NCBI RefSeq assembly: GCF_026015965.1
Contig: NZ_CP110383.1
Location: 186,001 to 250,000, forward strand
DNA: 64,000 nt
Reading direction: 5' to 3'
From: Selenomonas sputigena
GTDB lineage: Bacteria; Bacillota; Negativicutes; Selenomonadales; Selenomonadaceae
The notes beneath the pieces are model-generated. The model worked only from the letters and a program-made list of their open reading frames with translations, did no database searches and was not told the DNA's origin. A program made the translations under genes and the position numbers. Of this stretch, positions 18,304-25,806 are shown piece by piece; positions within the stretch are counted from its first letter, which is position 1; every line of letters begins with the position of its first letter.

Positions 18304-20118
18304 ATGAAGGTCAAAGTATCGGACTATATCGCGGATTTTCTTGTCAAAAAAGGCATCACGCACGTATTCACCGTCGTTGGCGGCGGCGCCATGCACCTCA
18401 ACGATTCTCTCGGGCACCACGAGAAGATTACGTCGATATATTGCCATCATGAGCAGGCGGCGGCAATGGCGGCGGAAGCCTATGCGCGTGTCCATGGGCG
18501 CATGGCGGCGCTCTGCGTGACGAGCGGGCCGGGCGCGATCAATGCCCTGAACGGCGTTGCGGGCGCTTATCAGGATTCGATTCCGCTGCTCGTGCTCTCG
18601 GGGCAGATGAAATCCTCTCTGACGGTGCGGGCGAGCGGTCTGCCGCTTCGCACACTGGGCGGACAGGAGTTCGACATCGTGTCAGCGCTTGATAATATGA
18701 CGAAGTACGCGGAGATGATCACCGAGCCGCAGAAGATTCCCTTCGCGCTCGGAAAAGCGTATCACTTGGCGAAGAGCGGCCGCCCCGGCCCTTCCTGGCT
18801 CGATTTGCCGCTTGACATACAGGGGGGCTTCATTGACGACGATCTGCCGGGCTTCAAGACTCATGCGCAGGAGGAATATGCAGACGTCGAGAAGGCTGCG
18901 CATCATGTGCTGGAAAAGCTCAAGAGCGCCGAGCGTCCCGTGCTCTACGCGGGCAACGGCATCCGCCTCGCGGGTGCGGCGCCGCTCGTCGAGGAACTGG
19001 CGCAGCGCCTGTCAATGCCTGTCGTCACATGTTGGGACAGCATCGACCTCATCGCGACCGAGCATCCATACTACTGCGGCAGGGGCGGTACGATGGGGGA
19101 CCGCGCGGGCAACTTCGCCGTGCAGAACAGCGACCTTCTGCTCTCGATCGGTAGCCGACTGAGCATCTATCAGGTCGGCTACGACGTGCGTCTCTGGGCG
19201 CGTGCGGCATATACGATCGTCAACGACATCGACCCCGCTGAACTGAAAAAGCCGACGATCCGCGTCGATTATCCCGTTTGCGCCGATGCGGCGGACTTCA
19301 TGCGCGCGCTTCTCTCGGCGGCGAAAGCTGAGCCGCCGAAGGAAAACGGGACATGGCTCGCGCAGTGCCGCAGGTGGAAGGGCGAGTACCCTGTCGTGCG
19401 GCCCGAGCAGAAGGAAGCGGCGGGCAAGACGAATGTCTATGCTTTCATGGATGCTTTGAGCCGCGCTCTGCCCGAGGGCAGCATCACGGTCGTCACCAAC
19501 GGATCTGCGAGCGTCGTCGGCAGCCAGTCGTACTTCATCAAGGAGGGCAGCCGATTCCTCATGAACTGCGGCATCTCGTCGATGGGCTACGGCCTGCCCG
19601 CTGCCGTCGGCGCAGCCGTCGCGAGCGGCGAGAGCGTCGTCTGCCTTGAGGGCGACGGCAGCATCATGATGAACCTGCAGGAATTGCAGACCGTCGTCAC
19701 GAATCGGCTGCCCGTCAAACTCTTCGTCATCAACAACAACGGCTATCATCAGATTCGCCAGACGCAGAAGAACGTCTTCGGCAATGCGCTCATCGGCGTC
19801 GGCCCCGAGAGCGGCGATCTCGGTTTCCCGTCGTTTGATCGAATCGCGCAGGCGTTCGAGATGCCCTACATCAAGATTTCTTCCAATGCGGAGCTGCACG
19901 AAAAGATCGCGCAGGCGCTCAGAGAACCGGGCTATGTGCTCACGGAAGTATTCGTGACGGAAGAGCAGAAATTCGAGCCGAAGTCCGCGACGAAGCGACT
20001 GCCCGACGGGCGGCTTACGAGTCCCCCGCTGGAAGATCTCGCACCGTTTTTGCCGCGCGAGGAGCTGGCACGCAATATGTATATCCCGCTCATCGAGCCG
20101 GACGGAGGAAAAGCATGA
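18304..20118 (+). CDS. Thiamine pyrophosphate-dependent enzyme, acetolactate synthase-like
   Basis: The 604-residue protein has the full three-domain TPP fold: N-terminal pyrimidine-binding domain with the conserved glutamate in HHEQAAAMAAEA (about 48), a central Rossmann-like domain (VLYAGNGIRLAGA), and a C-terminal diphosphate-binding domain with GDGSIMMN (450-457) and the downstream NNNGYHQ. Such enzymes ligate or decarboxylate 2-oxoacids. In sugar loci, relatives such as YerE attach a two-carbon unit to a keto-sugar. The context here (aldolase, SDR, cyclase, epimerase) supports small-molecule sugar or cyclitol synthesis rather than branched-chain amino acid synthesis. A GGAGGTG site precedes the ATG. 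Confidence 0.85.
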   Translation: MKVKVSDYIADFLVKKGITHVFTVVGGGAMHLNDSLGHHEKITSIYCHHEQAAAMAAEAYARVHGRMAALCVTSGPGAINALNGVAGAYQDSIPLLVLSGQMKSSLTVRASGLPLRTLGGQEFDIVSALDNMTKYAEMITEPQKIPFALGKAYHLAKSGRPGPSWLDLPLDIQGGFIDDDLPGFKTHAQEEYADVEKAAHHVLEKLKSAERPVLYAGNGIRLAGAAPLVEELAQRLSMPVVTCWDSIDLIATEHPYYCGRGGTMGDRAGNFAVQNSDLLLSIGSRLSIYQVGYDVRLWARAAYTIVNDIDPAELKKPTIRVDYPVCADAADFMRALLSAAKAEPPKENGTWLAQCRRWKGEYPVVRPEQKEAAGKTNVYAFMDALSRALPEGSITVVTNGSASVVGSQSYFIKEGSRFLMNCGISSMGYGLPAAVGAAVASGESVVCLEGDGSIMMNLQELQTVVTNRLPVKLFVINNNGYHQIRQTQKNVFGNALIGVGPESGDLGFPSFDRIAQAFEMPYIKISSNAELHEKIAQALREPGYVLTEVFVTEEQKFEPKSATKRLPDGRLTSPPLEDLAPFLPREELARNMYIPLIEPDGGKA

Positions 20119-20591
20119 TCAACCTGCGACATACAGGAATCTACGTCAGGGACTTGGCGCGCATGGCATCGTTTTACCGCGAGGTCTTCTACATGCACGC
20201 GATATGCGAAAACGTCGAGCAGGGGGACGCGCTGCTTGCCGACCTCTTTGGGGCGGCGGGGGCGAAGGTTCGGATCACGAAGCTCATCACGGAGCAGGGA
20301 AAGGCGAGCGGCGTCGGCGATATGCTGGAGCTTCTGGAAGTCATCGTACCCGAAGGACGGGAAAAGAAGACGAACTTGCCGATCGAGGCGGGGCTGCACA
20401 TCGCCTTCGGCGTGCGCGATATGGAAGCGACTCGCATGGCGATTACCGCGCATGGCGGCGCATGCGCGACGCGCGTGCACGATATGGGAAACGGCAACCT
20501 TTGCTGCTTCTGCCTCGATCCCGAGGGGAATTGGCTGGAGCTGATCGCGCGGCGAGATGCGCAGGAGGATGGCTTGAGTCCTGGCAGATGA
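20115..20591 (+). CDS. VOC superfamily (glyoxalase/epimerase fold) protein
   Basis: The 158-residue protein has two beta-alpha-beta-beta-beta repeats typical of the vicinal-oxygen-chelate fold: LRHTGIYVRDLARMASFY at the N terminus (candidate metal ligand His6) and LHIAFGVRDMEATR later, with a terminal DPEGNWLELI that supplies the usual glutamate ligand. Family members include lyases, epimerases and dioxygenases. Its ATG overlaps the TGA of the TPP enzyme gene (ATGA), so the two are translationally coupled. It may isomerise or epimerise an operon intermediate, which is inferred from position only. Confidence 0.8.
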   Translation: MINLRHTGIYVRDLARMASFYREVFYMHAICENVEQGDALLADLFGAAGAKVRITKLITEQGKASGVGDMLELLEVIVPEGREKKTNLPIEAGLHIAFGVRDMEATRMAITAHGGACATRVHDMGNGNLCCFCLDPEGNWLELIARRDAQEDGLSPGR

Positions 20592-20634
20592 GGGGGATTC
20601 GTCTGCAGCGAGACATGGGAAAGGAGAAGGCGGC

Positions 20635-21708
20635 ATGAAGATCAAGTCGGCGTTCAAGGAATACAGCGTGGATTTTTGCAGGGATTTGTCCCTGCTGCAG
20701 GATTTGGCGGCGGCGAAGGACACGTTTTTTGTGCTTGACCGTACGGTTTACGAGATTTATAAAGACCGCCTGCCGGATTTTCCGAAGGAGCGATTCTTCC
20801 TGCTTGAAGCTGTCGAGGAGAAGAAGGATATGGCGGCAATGCTCGCAATCTGTGAGCGCATGACGGAGATGAGCGCCAAGCGCAATTCGCATCTCGTGTC
20901 CTTGGGCGGCGGCATCACGCAGGACGTCACGGGCTTTGTCGCCACGGCGCTCTATCGCGGCATTCGCTGGACGTTCTTCCCGACGACGCTCCTCGCTGCC
21001 TGCGACAGCTGCATCGGCGGCAAGTCGTCACTGAACTACAAGGGCTTCAAGAACCTTCTCGGCTCCTTCTATCCGCCCGACGAGATCTTCATCTATCCCG
21101 AGTTTTTCCGGAGTCTCAGCCCGCGGGACTATTGCAGCGGCTTAGGCGAAGTCGTGAAGTTCAACGTCATTGCGGGCGCGTCGGGCATCGACGGCATGGA
21201 GCGTGATATGGAGGCGATTCTTGCGCACGATTACGAGAAGCTGCTGCAGTATGTGAGGACGTCGCTCGACTTCAAGCGCGGCTTCATCGAGGAGGACGAG
21301 TTTGATCGCGGCAAGAGGGTTCTGCTCAATTACGCGCACACCTTCGGACATGCCTTCGAGAGTGTCAGCTCCTATGAGATTCCGCACGGATCTGCCGTTG
21401 CGCTCGGTATGATTACGGCGAATGCGGTATCGGTCAAGCGCGGCTTCATCGAAGAAGCGTATGCGGCGCGCATCGCGGCGCTCTGTATGAAGATCCTCGC
21501 GCACATTCCCTGGCGCGAGGAGTGGTTCGCGCCTGCGGGCATCATCGCCGCCATTCACAAGGATAAGAAGCAGACGAGCGAGAGAATCACGGCAGTGCTT
21601 TTGAACGAAGCGCATGAGCTCAGTGTCTATCGCGATGTTGAGGAAGAAGAAATCCGGCAGGCGCTTGCGTGTCTGCTGCAATATTGGAGGAATCATCGTG
21701 GAAAATGA
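20635..21708 (+). CDS. Sugar-phosphate cyclase, 3-dehydroquinate synthase-like
   Basis: The 357-residue protein belongs to the 3-dehydroquinate synthase superfamily: NAD-binding SLGGGITQD (90-98), PTTLLAACDSCIGGKSS, and metal ligands Glu172 (GEVVKF), His235 (HTFGH) and His251 (PHGSAVALG). Dehydroquinate synthases normally read HGEAVA at the last site, so Ser253 replaces a conserved glutamate. With no other shikimate genes nearby, a specialised cyclase of the cyclitol or valiolone type is more likely than housekeeping aroB. It overlaps the next gene by 11 bases. Confidence 0.82.
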   Translation: MKIKSAFKEYSVDFCRDLSLLQDLAAAKDTFFVLDRTVYEIYKDRLPDFPKERFFLLEAVEEKKDMAAMLAICERMTEMSAKRNSHLVSLGGGITQDVTGFVATALYRGIRWTFFPTTLLAACDSCIGGKSSLNYKGFKNLLGSFYPPDEIFIYPEFFRSLSPRDYCSGLGEVVKFNVIAGASGIDGMERDMEAILAHDYEKLLQYVRTSLDFKRGFIEEDEFDRGKRVLLNYAHTFGHAFESVSSYEIPHGSAVALGMITANAVSVKRGFIEEAYAARIAALCMKILAHIPWREEWFAPAGIIAAIHKDKKQTSERITAVLLNEAHELSVYRDVEEEEIRQALACLLQYWRNHRGK

Positions 21709-22783
21709 AGTTGTGCCTTTTTCCGAGGCGTATCAGAAGAATCGCCTGACACTGCGCGAGGTCGTGCCGCTCGCGGTACCTCTGTGCGTGTGCATCGAGC
21801 CGACGAACATCTGCAACTTCAAGTGCCTGATGTGCTGGCAGAGCACACAGGAATACACGAATCACGGCGGTCCTTTCGGCAATATGACAGACGAGCTTTT
21901 TGACAAGCTCCTGCAGGATATGAAGGGCTTCTGCCGCCATCAGGGCAAGAAGATCAAACTCATCAAGCTTTACTCGACAGGCGAGCCGCTTCTTCACAAG
22001 GGCGTCTGCCGTATGGTGAAGAAGGTCAAGGAAGCCGATGTCTGTCACGAGATGGAGATCACGACGAATGCGTCTCTTCTGACGAAGGAAGTGGCGGAGG
22101 AACTCGTCGATCTTGGACTCGACTACCTGCGCGCTTCCATCTACTCCGTGCGCACGGATGGGCAGGCGCGCATCACGCAGTCGCGCGTCACGCCGCACGA
22201 GATTCGCGAGAACATCGCCTACTTGAAGAAGTACCGCGACGAGAAGGGAGCGAAGAAGCCCTTCATCTGTGCGAAGATCATGGACACGCACGGCGAGGAA
22301 AACGACGAGTTTTATCGCATGTACGAGGATGTGTCCGACGAGCAGCTGATTGACACACCGTGGATTTTGCCGAAGCTTGAGGAAAATGCCCTCGACCGAC
22401 TCTACGGCAGCGAGGAAAAGGGCGAGGAAGCGCAGGCGGCGTACTTGGAGCAGGCGCTTTACAAGGAGCGCAAGGTCTGCCGCTACCCGTTCACGCACAT
22501 GACGGTGCGCAGCAACGGTGACGTCGTCGTCTGCTGTACGGACTGGTCGCGCGACACCTTGGTCGGCAGCATCTGTGACAATACGCTGGAAGAAATCTGG
22601 AACTCGAAGAAGCTCTATGATTTTCGCTGTATGCAGCTGAAGACGAAGGGGGCGCACCACGCGCTCTGCGCAACGTGCGAAATTCCGCTGAAAGATACGA
22701 GCGAGGACAATCTCGACGATTTCCCTGTGGAGAAGCTCCATTATTGGGGGGAAGGCGATGGAAAGAAGAGCGTTTCTAAATAG
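21698..22783 (+). CDS. Radical SAM/SPASM domain protein
   Basis: The 361-residue protein has the 4Fe-4S radical SAM motif at Cys39, Cys43 and Cys46 (CNFKCLMC), and a C-terminal SPASM-type cysteine set (VCRYPFTHMT, VVCCTDWS, CATCEIP) for auxiliary clusters. I start at GTG 21698 behind GGAGG, inside the end of the cyclase gene; the frame is open further upstream without a ribosome site. Radical SAM enzymes in glycan loci can dehydrogenate, epimerise or rearrange sugars. The substrate here is unknown. It overlaps the downstream epimerase gene by 26 bases. Confidence 0.85.
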   Translation: MENEVVPFSEAYQKNRLTLREVVPLAVPLCVCIEPTNICNFKCLMCWQSTQEYTNHGGPFGNMTDELFDKLLQDMKGFCRHQGKKIKLIKLYSTGEPLLHKGVCRMVKKVKEADVCHEMEITTNASLLTKEVAEELVDLGLDYLRASIYSVRTDGQARITQSRVTPHEIRENIAYLKKYRDEKGAKKPFICAKIMDTHGEENDEFYRMYEDVSDEQLIDTPWILPKLEENALDRLYGSEEKGEEAQAAYLEQALYKERKVCRYPFTHMTVRSNGDVVVCCTDWSRDTLVGSICDNTLEEIWNSKKLYDFRCMQLKTKGAHHALCATCEIPLKDTSEDNLDDFPVEKLHYWGEGDGKKSVSK

Positions 22784-23870
22784 TCCGATCATCGAAGAGG
22801 ACATGCAGGACATCTACGCGCGCGGGCTGGATTGGCAAAAGCTCAAGGGCAAGACCGTACTGCTCACGGGTGCGACGGGAATGCTCGCGTCCTACGTCGC
22901 GTTCTTCCTCTTCTACTTGAACGAGGAACACGCGATGGGGATGCGGTTGCTGCTCCATGTGCGAAGCGAGGAAAAGGCGCGCGCACGCTTCGGCGAGTAC
23001 GCAGAGAAGTCCTATGTCTCGTTCGTGCAGCACGACCTCAGAGAGCCATGGCAGATTGAAGGGGCAGTCGACTTCATCATCCATGCCGCAAGCCTCGCGA
23101 ATCCTGCCTACTACAAGACAACGCCCGTCGAGGTTGCCGAGCCGAACGTGCTTGGCACATACCATCTGCTGCGCTTGGCAAGGGAGAAGGGGACGCAGTC
23201 CTTCCTCTTTTTCAGCAGCGGTGACGTCTACGGCAAGATGCAAGAGGGCGCGAGCGAGATCCACGAGGCAGACGTCGGCGCGGCAGATCCGCTCGATCTT
23301 TTAAGCTGCTACGGCGGCAGCAAGCGCATGGGCGAGACGTGGTGCCGGCTCTTCTCCGTCGAATATGGCGTGAACGCGAAGATCGCACGCATCGCGCACA
23401 CCTACGCGCCAACGATGGATATTGAGAGAGATCCGCGCGTCTTCTCCTCCTTCATGAAGTGCGTTTCGGCGGGCACGGACATCGTCATGCACAGCGACGG
23501 CAGCGCCTGCCGCCCCTTCTGCTACATCGCCGATGCTGTTTCGGCGTTCTTCCTCATCCTCTTTGAGGGCGCGTCGGGTGAGGCGTACAACGTGTCGAAC
23601 GACAGGGTGTTCTTGAGCATCCGCGAGCTTGCGGAAATCCTCGTGAAATTGCGTCCCGAACTGAGTTTGAAGGTCATCTTGAAGGAGCGGCCGAAGGGCG
23701 CGGCGTATCTGGAAAACAATTTCAACAAGGCGAACCGCCCCAGTGCCGACAAACTTCGCGAACTCGGCTGGCAATGCCGCTTCGACGCGGCGGCGGGATT
23801 CGCACGCGTCTGGCGATACCTGCGCGATGTGCAAACATCTTGCCAAGCGAGCGGAAAAAGGGTAGAATAA
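22758..23870 (+). CDS. NAD-dependent epimerase/dehydratase (extended SDR)
   Basis: The 370-residue extended SDR has a glycine-rich NAD motif TGATGML (37-43), catalytic YGGSK with Tyr185 and Lys189, and FFSSGDVYG just before. The pattern is closest to UDP-glucuronate decarboxylase or dTDP-glucose dehydratase-type enzymes acting on nucleotide sugars. It is the last gene of the aldolase-to-epimerase operon, which suggests the pathway product is nucleotide-activated or fed into a nucleotide sugar. The SCIFF promoter lies inside its 3' end. Confidence 0.87.
   Translation: MERRAFLNSPIIEEDMQDIYARGLDWQKLKGKTVLLTGATGMLASYVAFFLFYLNEEHAMGMRLLLHVRSEEKARARFGEYAEKSYVSFVQHDLREPWQIEGAVDFIIHAASLANPAYYKTTPVEVAEPNVLGTYHLLRLAREKGTQSFLFFSSGDVYGKMQEGASEIHEADVGAADPLDLLSCYGGSKRMGETWCRLFSVEYGVNAKIARIAHTYAPTMDIERDPRVFSSFMKCVSAGTDIVMHSDGSACRPFCYIADAVSAFFLILFEGASGEAYNVSNDRVFLSIRELAEILVKLRPELSLKVILKERPKGAAYLENNFNKANRPSADKLRELGWQCRFDAAAGFARVWRYLRDVQTSCQASGKRVE
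23840..23868 (+). promoter_or_regulatory. Predicted promoter of the SCIFF gene
   Basis: TTGCCA at 23840-23845 and TAGAAT at 23863-23868 with a 17-base spacer, about 30 bases upstream of the SCIFF ATG. It overlaps the last codons of the epimerase gene and would allow SCIFF to be expressed apart from the sugar operon. Confidence 0.55.
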
Positions 23871-23899
23871 GGGAAAGACGGCAAGAAGGGGGTCATACG

Positions 23900-24049
23900 A
23901 TGAAACACATCAAGACGGTCAACAAGCCGACGATGCAGAAGACGCTGAAGACGGGCGGCTGCGGCGAATGCCAGGCGTCGTGCCAGTCGGCATGCAAGAC
24001 GTCCTGCACGGTGGGCAATCAGGTCTGTGAGAGCAGGAAGCAAGCGTGA
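23900..24049 (+). CDS. SCIFF (six-cysteine) ranthipeptide precursor
   Basis: The 49-residue peptide matches the SCIFF family: MKHIKTVNKP leader start, then GGCGECQASCQSACKTSC with six cysteines at 21, 24, 28, 32, 36 and 43. In known systems the partner radical SAM enzyme links cysteine sulfurs to other residues by thioether bonds at non-alpha carbons, giving a ranthipeptide. Start at ATG 23900 behind an AAGGGGG site. It is small and near-universal in Clostridia and some Negativicutes. Its physiological role is unsettled; quorum sensing has been proposed. The maturase gene follows after 263 bases. Confidence 0.95.
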   Translation: MKHIKTVNKPTMQKTLKTGGCGECQASCQSACKTSCTVGNQVCESRKQA

Positions 24050-24090
24050 GATTCTGGAAAGGGCGATTCTGCTGAAGCCGATGTTTCGGT

Positions 24091-24265
24091 GGTGACGCAC
24101 TGCCCAACACGAACACGGAATCTCGCAAGCTAAAGCCCGTCCATTCCCCTAACAACCGACCAAAATTCAAACGCGCTTCGCTTGAACGAGAATTTTGGTC
24201 GAGGGGGAATGGGCGGGCTTCTTCACGCTTGCTCAAAACGGTTCGCTTATGGGCAGTGCATCACC
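24091..24265. repeat. Long imperfect palindrome between SCIFF and its maturase gene
   Basis: Three nested arms are visible: 24091-24106 with 24250-24265 (15 of 16 pairs), 24133-24149 with 24204-24220 (16 of 17), and 24156-24168 with 24189-24201 (12 of 13). The loop is about 20 bases. As RNA it would be a very long hairpin and could end or attenuate transcription after the precursor gene. As DNA it resembles a MITE-like or palindromic repeat. Which of these applies cannot be told from a single copy. Confidence 0.65.
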
Positions 24266-24312
24266 CCATCCTTGAAGCATGACCTTTCTGCCGCAGCATA
24301 TATGGAGGAATT

Positions 24313-25716
24313 ATGAAAGAGAGAATACATAAGTTCAAGCAGGCGGACAGCTTCATCCTGCTTGACGTCAATAGCGGCGCCGTCCATGTCGTCGACGAGA
24401 TGATCTACGACATCATGGACGTCTTCGACGGCACGAACGATCGGGCGGTCGTCGATGCGCTCGGGGCGAAGTACCCGAGGGCGGAACTTTCCGAAGCGCT
24501 TGAAGAGCTGCACGAACTCATGGCGCTTGGCGAGCTTTTCGCGCCCGACATCGACGTGCCGCCGACGTTTTCCCAGAAGGGACTCGTGAAGTCGCTGTGC
24601 CTGATGGTCGCGCAGGACTGCAACCTGCGCTGCAAATACTGCTTCGGCGACGGCGGCAACTACGGCATGGAGCGTGCCGTCATGTCGCCCGAGGTCGGAT
24701 GTCGCGCCGTCGATTTCCTCATCGAGGGTTCAGGGCCGCGCAAACACTGCGAGATTGACTTCTTCGGCGGTGAGCCGCTCCTCAACATGAAGACGATCAA
24801 GAAGGTGACGGAGCATATAAGGAAGCGCGAGAAGGAGACGGGCAAGATCTTCAAGCTCACGCTGACGACGAACGGCATGCTCTTGAACGATGCGAACATC
24901 GCGTGGCTCAACGCGAACGATTTCTCGCTCGTCCTGTCGCTCGACGGGCGCAGGGAGACGAACGACGCCATGCGCCCCGACGTCGGAGGGCACGGCACTT
25001 ATGACCGCATCGTGGAAAACTTCCGAAGGTGTCTTGCGAGCCGCGCGGGCGGCGACTGGGACTATCGCGGCGTCTATACCTATCTTCGCGGCACTTACAC
25101 GAAGCGCAATCTCGACTTCACCGAGGACGTGCTCTCGATGCACGATGCGGGATTCAATATCCTCTCGGTCGAGCCCGTCGTCTTGAAGGACAGCCCGCTC
25201 GCCCTCATGGAAGAAGATTTGCCGCGCATCCGCGAGGAGTACGACCGCCTCGCCGCCGCTTACATGGAGCGGCATCGCGCGGGCAGGGGATTCTTCTTCT
25301 TCCACTTCAACATGGACTTGTCGAACGGCCCTTGCGTCGCCAAGCGCCTCTCGGGCTGCGGCGCGGGTCACGAATACTTCGCCGTCGCGGAAAACGGCGA
25401 CCTCTACCCGTGTCATCAATTCGTCGGCAGAAAGCGCTACAAGCTCGGCAGCATCTACGACGGAGTGACGGACGAAGAACTGCCGCCGTACTTTCGCGAG
25501 TCGCACGTCCTCAACAAGGAAAAATGCGCCGACTGCTGGGCACGCTTCTTCTGCAGCGGCGGCTGTCATGCCAACGCCGACCTATTCCACGGCGACATAA
25601 GGAAGCCTTACGAGGTCGGCTGCGAGATCCAGAAAAAACGCCTCGAATGTGCGCTCTACGTGCAGGCGCTGCTGGCGTTGGAGAAGGAAGAGCAGGTGCA
25701 CACGGCTGCTCTGTAG
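24313..25716 (+). CDS. Radical SAM SCIFF (ranthipeptide) maturase
   Basis: The 467-residue protein has an N-terminal peptide-binding (RRE-like) segment (about 1-85), a radical SAM core with Cys103, Cys107 and Cys110 (CNLRCKYCFGDGG), the FFGGEPLLN motif, and a C-terminal SPASM domain rich in cysteines (GCGAGHEYF, PCHQF, CADCWARFFCSGGCH, VGCEIQ). This matches the thioether-forming CteB-type enzymes that act on SCIFF peptides. It should bind the adjacent 49-residue precursor and install its thioether links. Start at ATG 24313 behind GGAGGAATT. Confidence 0.95.
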   Translation: MKERIHKFKQADSFILLDVNSGAVHVVDEMIYDIMDVFDGTNDRAVVDALGAKYPRAELSEALEELHELMALGELFAPDIDVPPTFSQKGLVKSLCLMVAQDCNLRCKYCFGDGGNYGMERAVMSPEVGCRAVDFLIEGSGPRKHCEIDFFGGEPLLNMKTIKKVTEHIRKREKETGKIFKLTLTTNGMLLNDANIAWLNANDFSLVLSLDGRRETNDAMRPDVGGHGTYDRIVENFRRCLASRAGGDWDYRGVYTYLRGTYTKRNLDFTEDVLSMHDAGFNILSVEPVVLKDSPLALMEEDLPRIREEYDRLAAAYMERHRAGRGFFFFHFNMDLSNGPCVAKRLSGCGAGHEYFAVAENGDLYPCHQFVGRKRYKLGSIYDGVTDEELPPYFRESHVLNKEKCADCWARFFCSGGCHANADLFHGDIRKPYEVGCEIQKKRLECALYVQALLALEKEEQVHTAAL

Positions 25717-25806
25717 GATGATTTCACTGACAGATGGGGGAATCTGTCTGCACAAGCGCCCGCGCTGCACATGTTTGTGTTGCTCGTACATGAAAATGGA
25801 GGTGAG

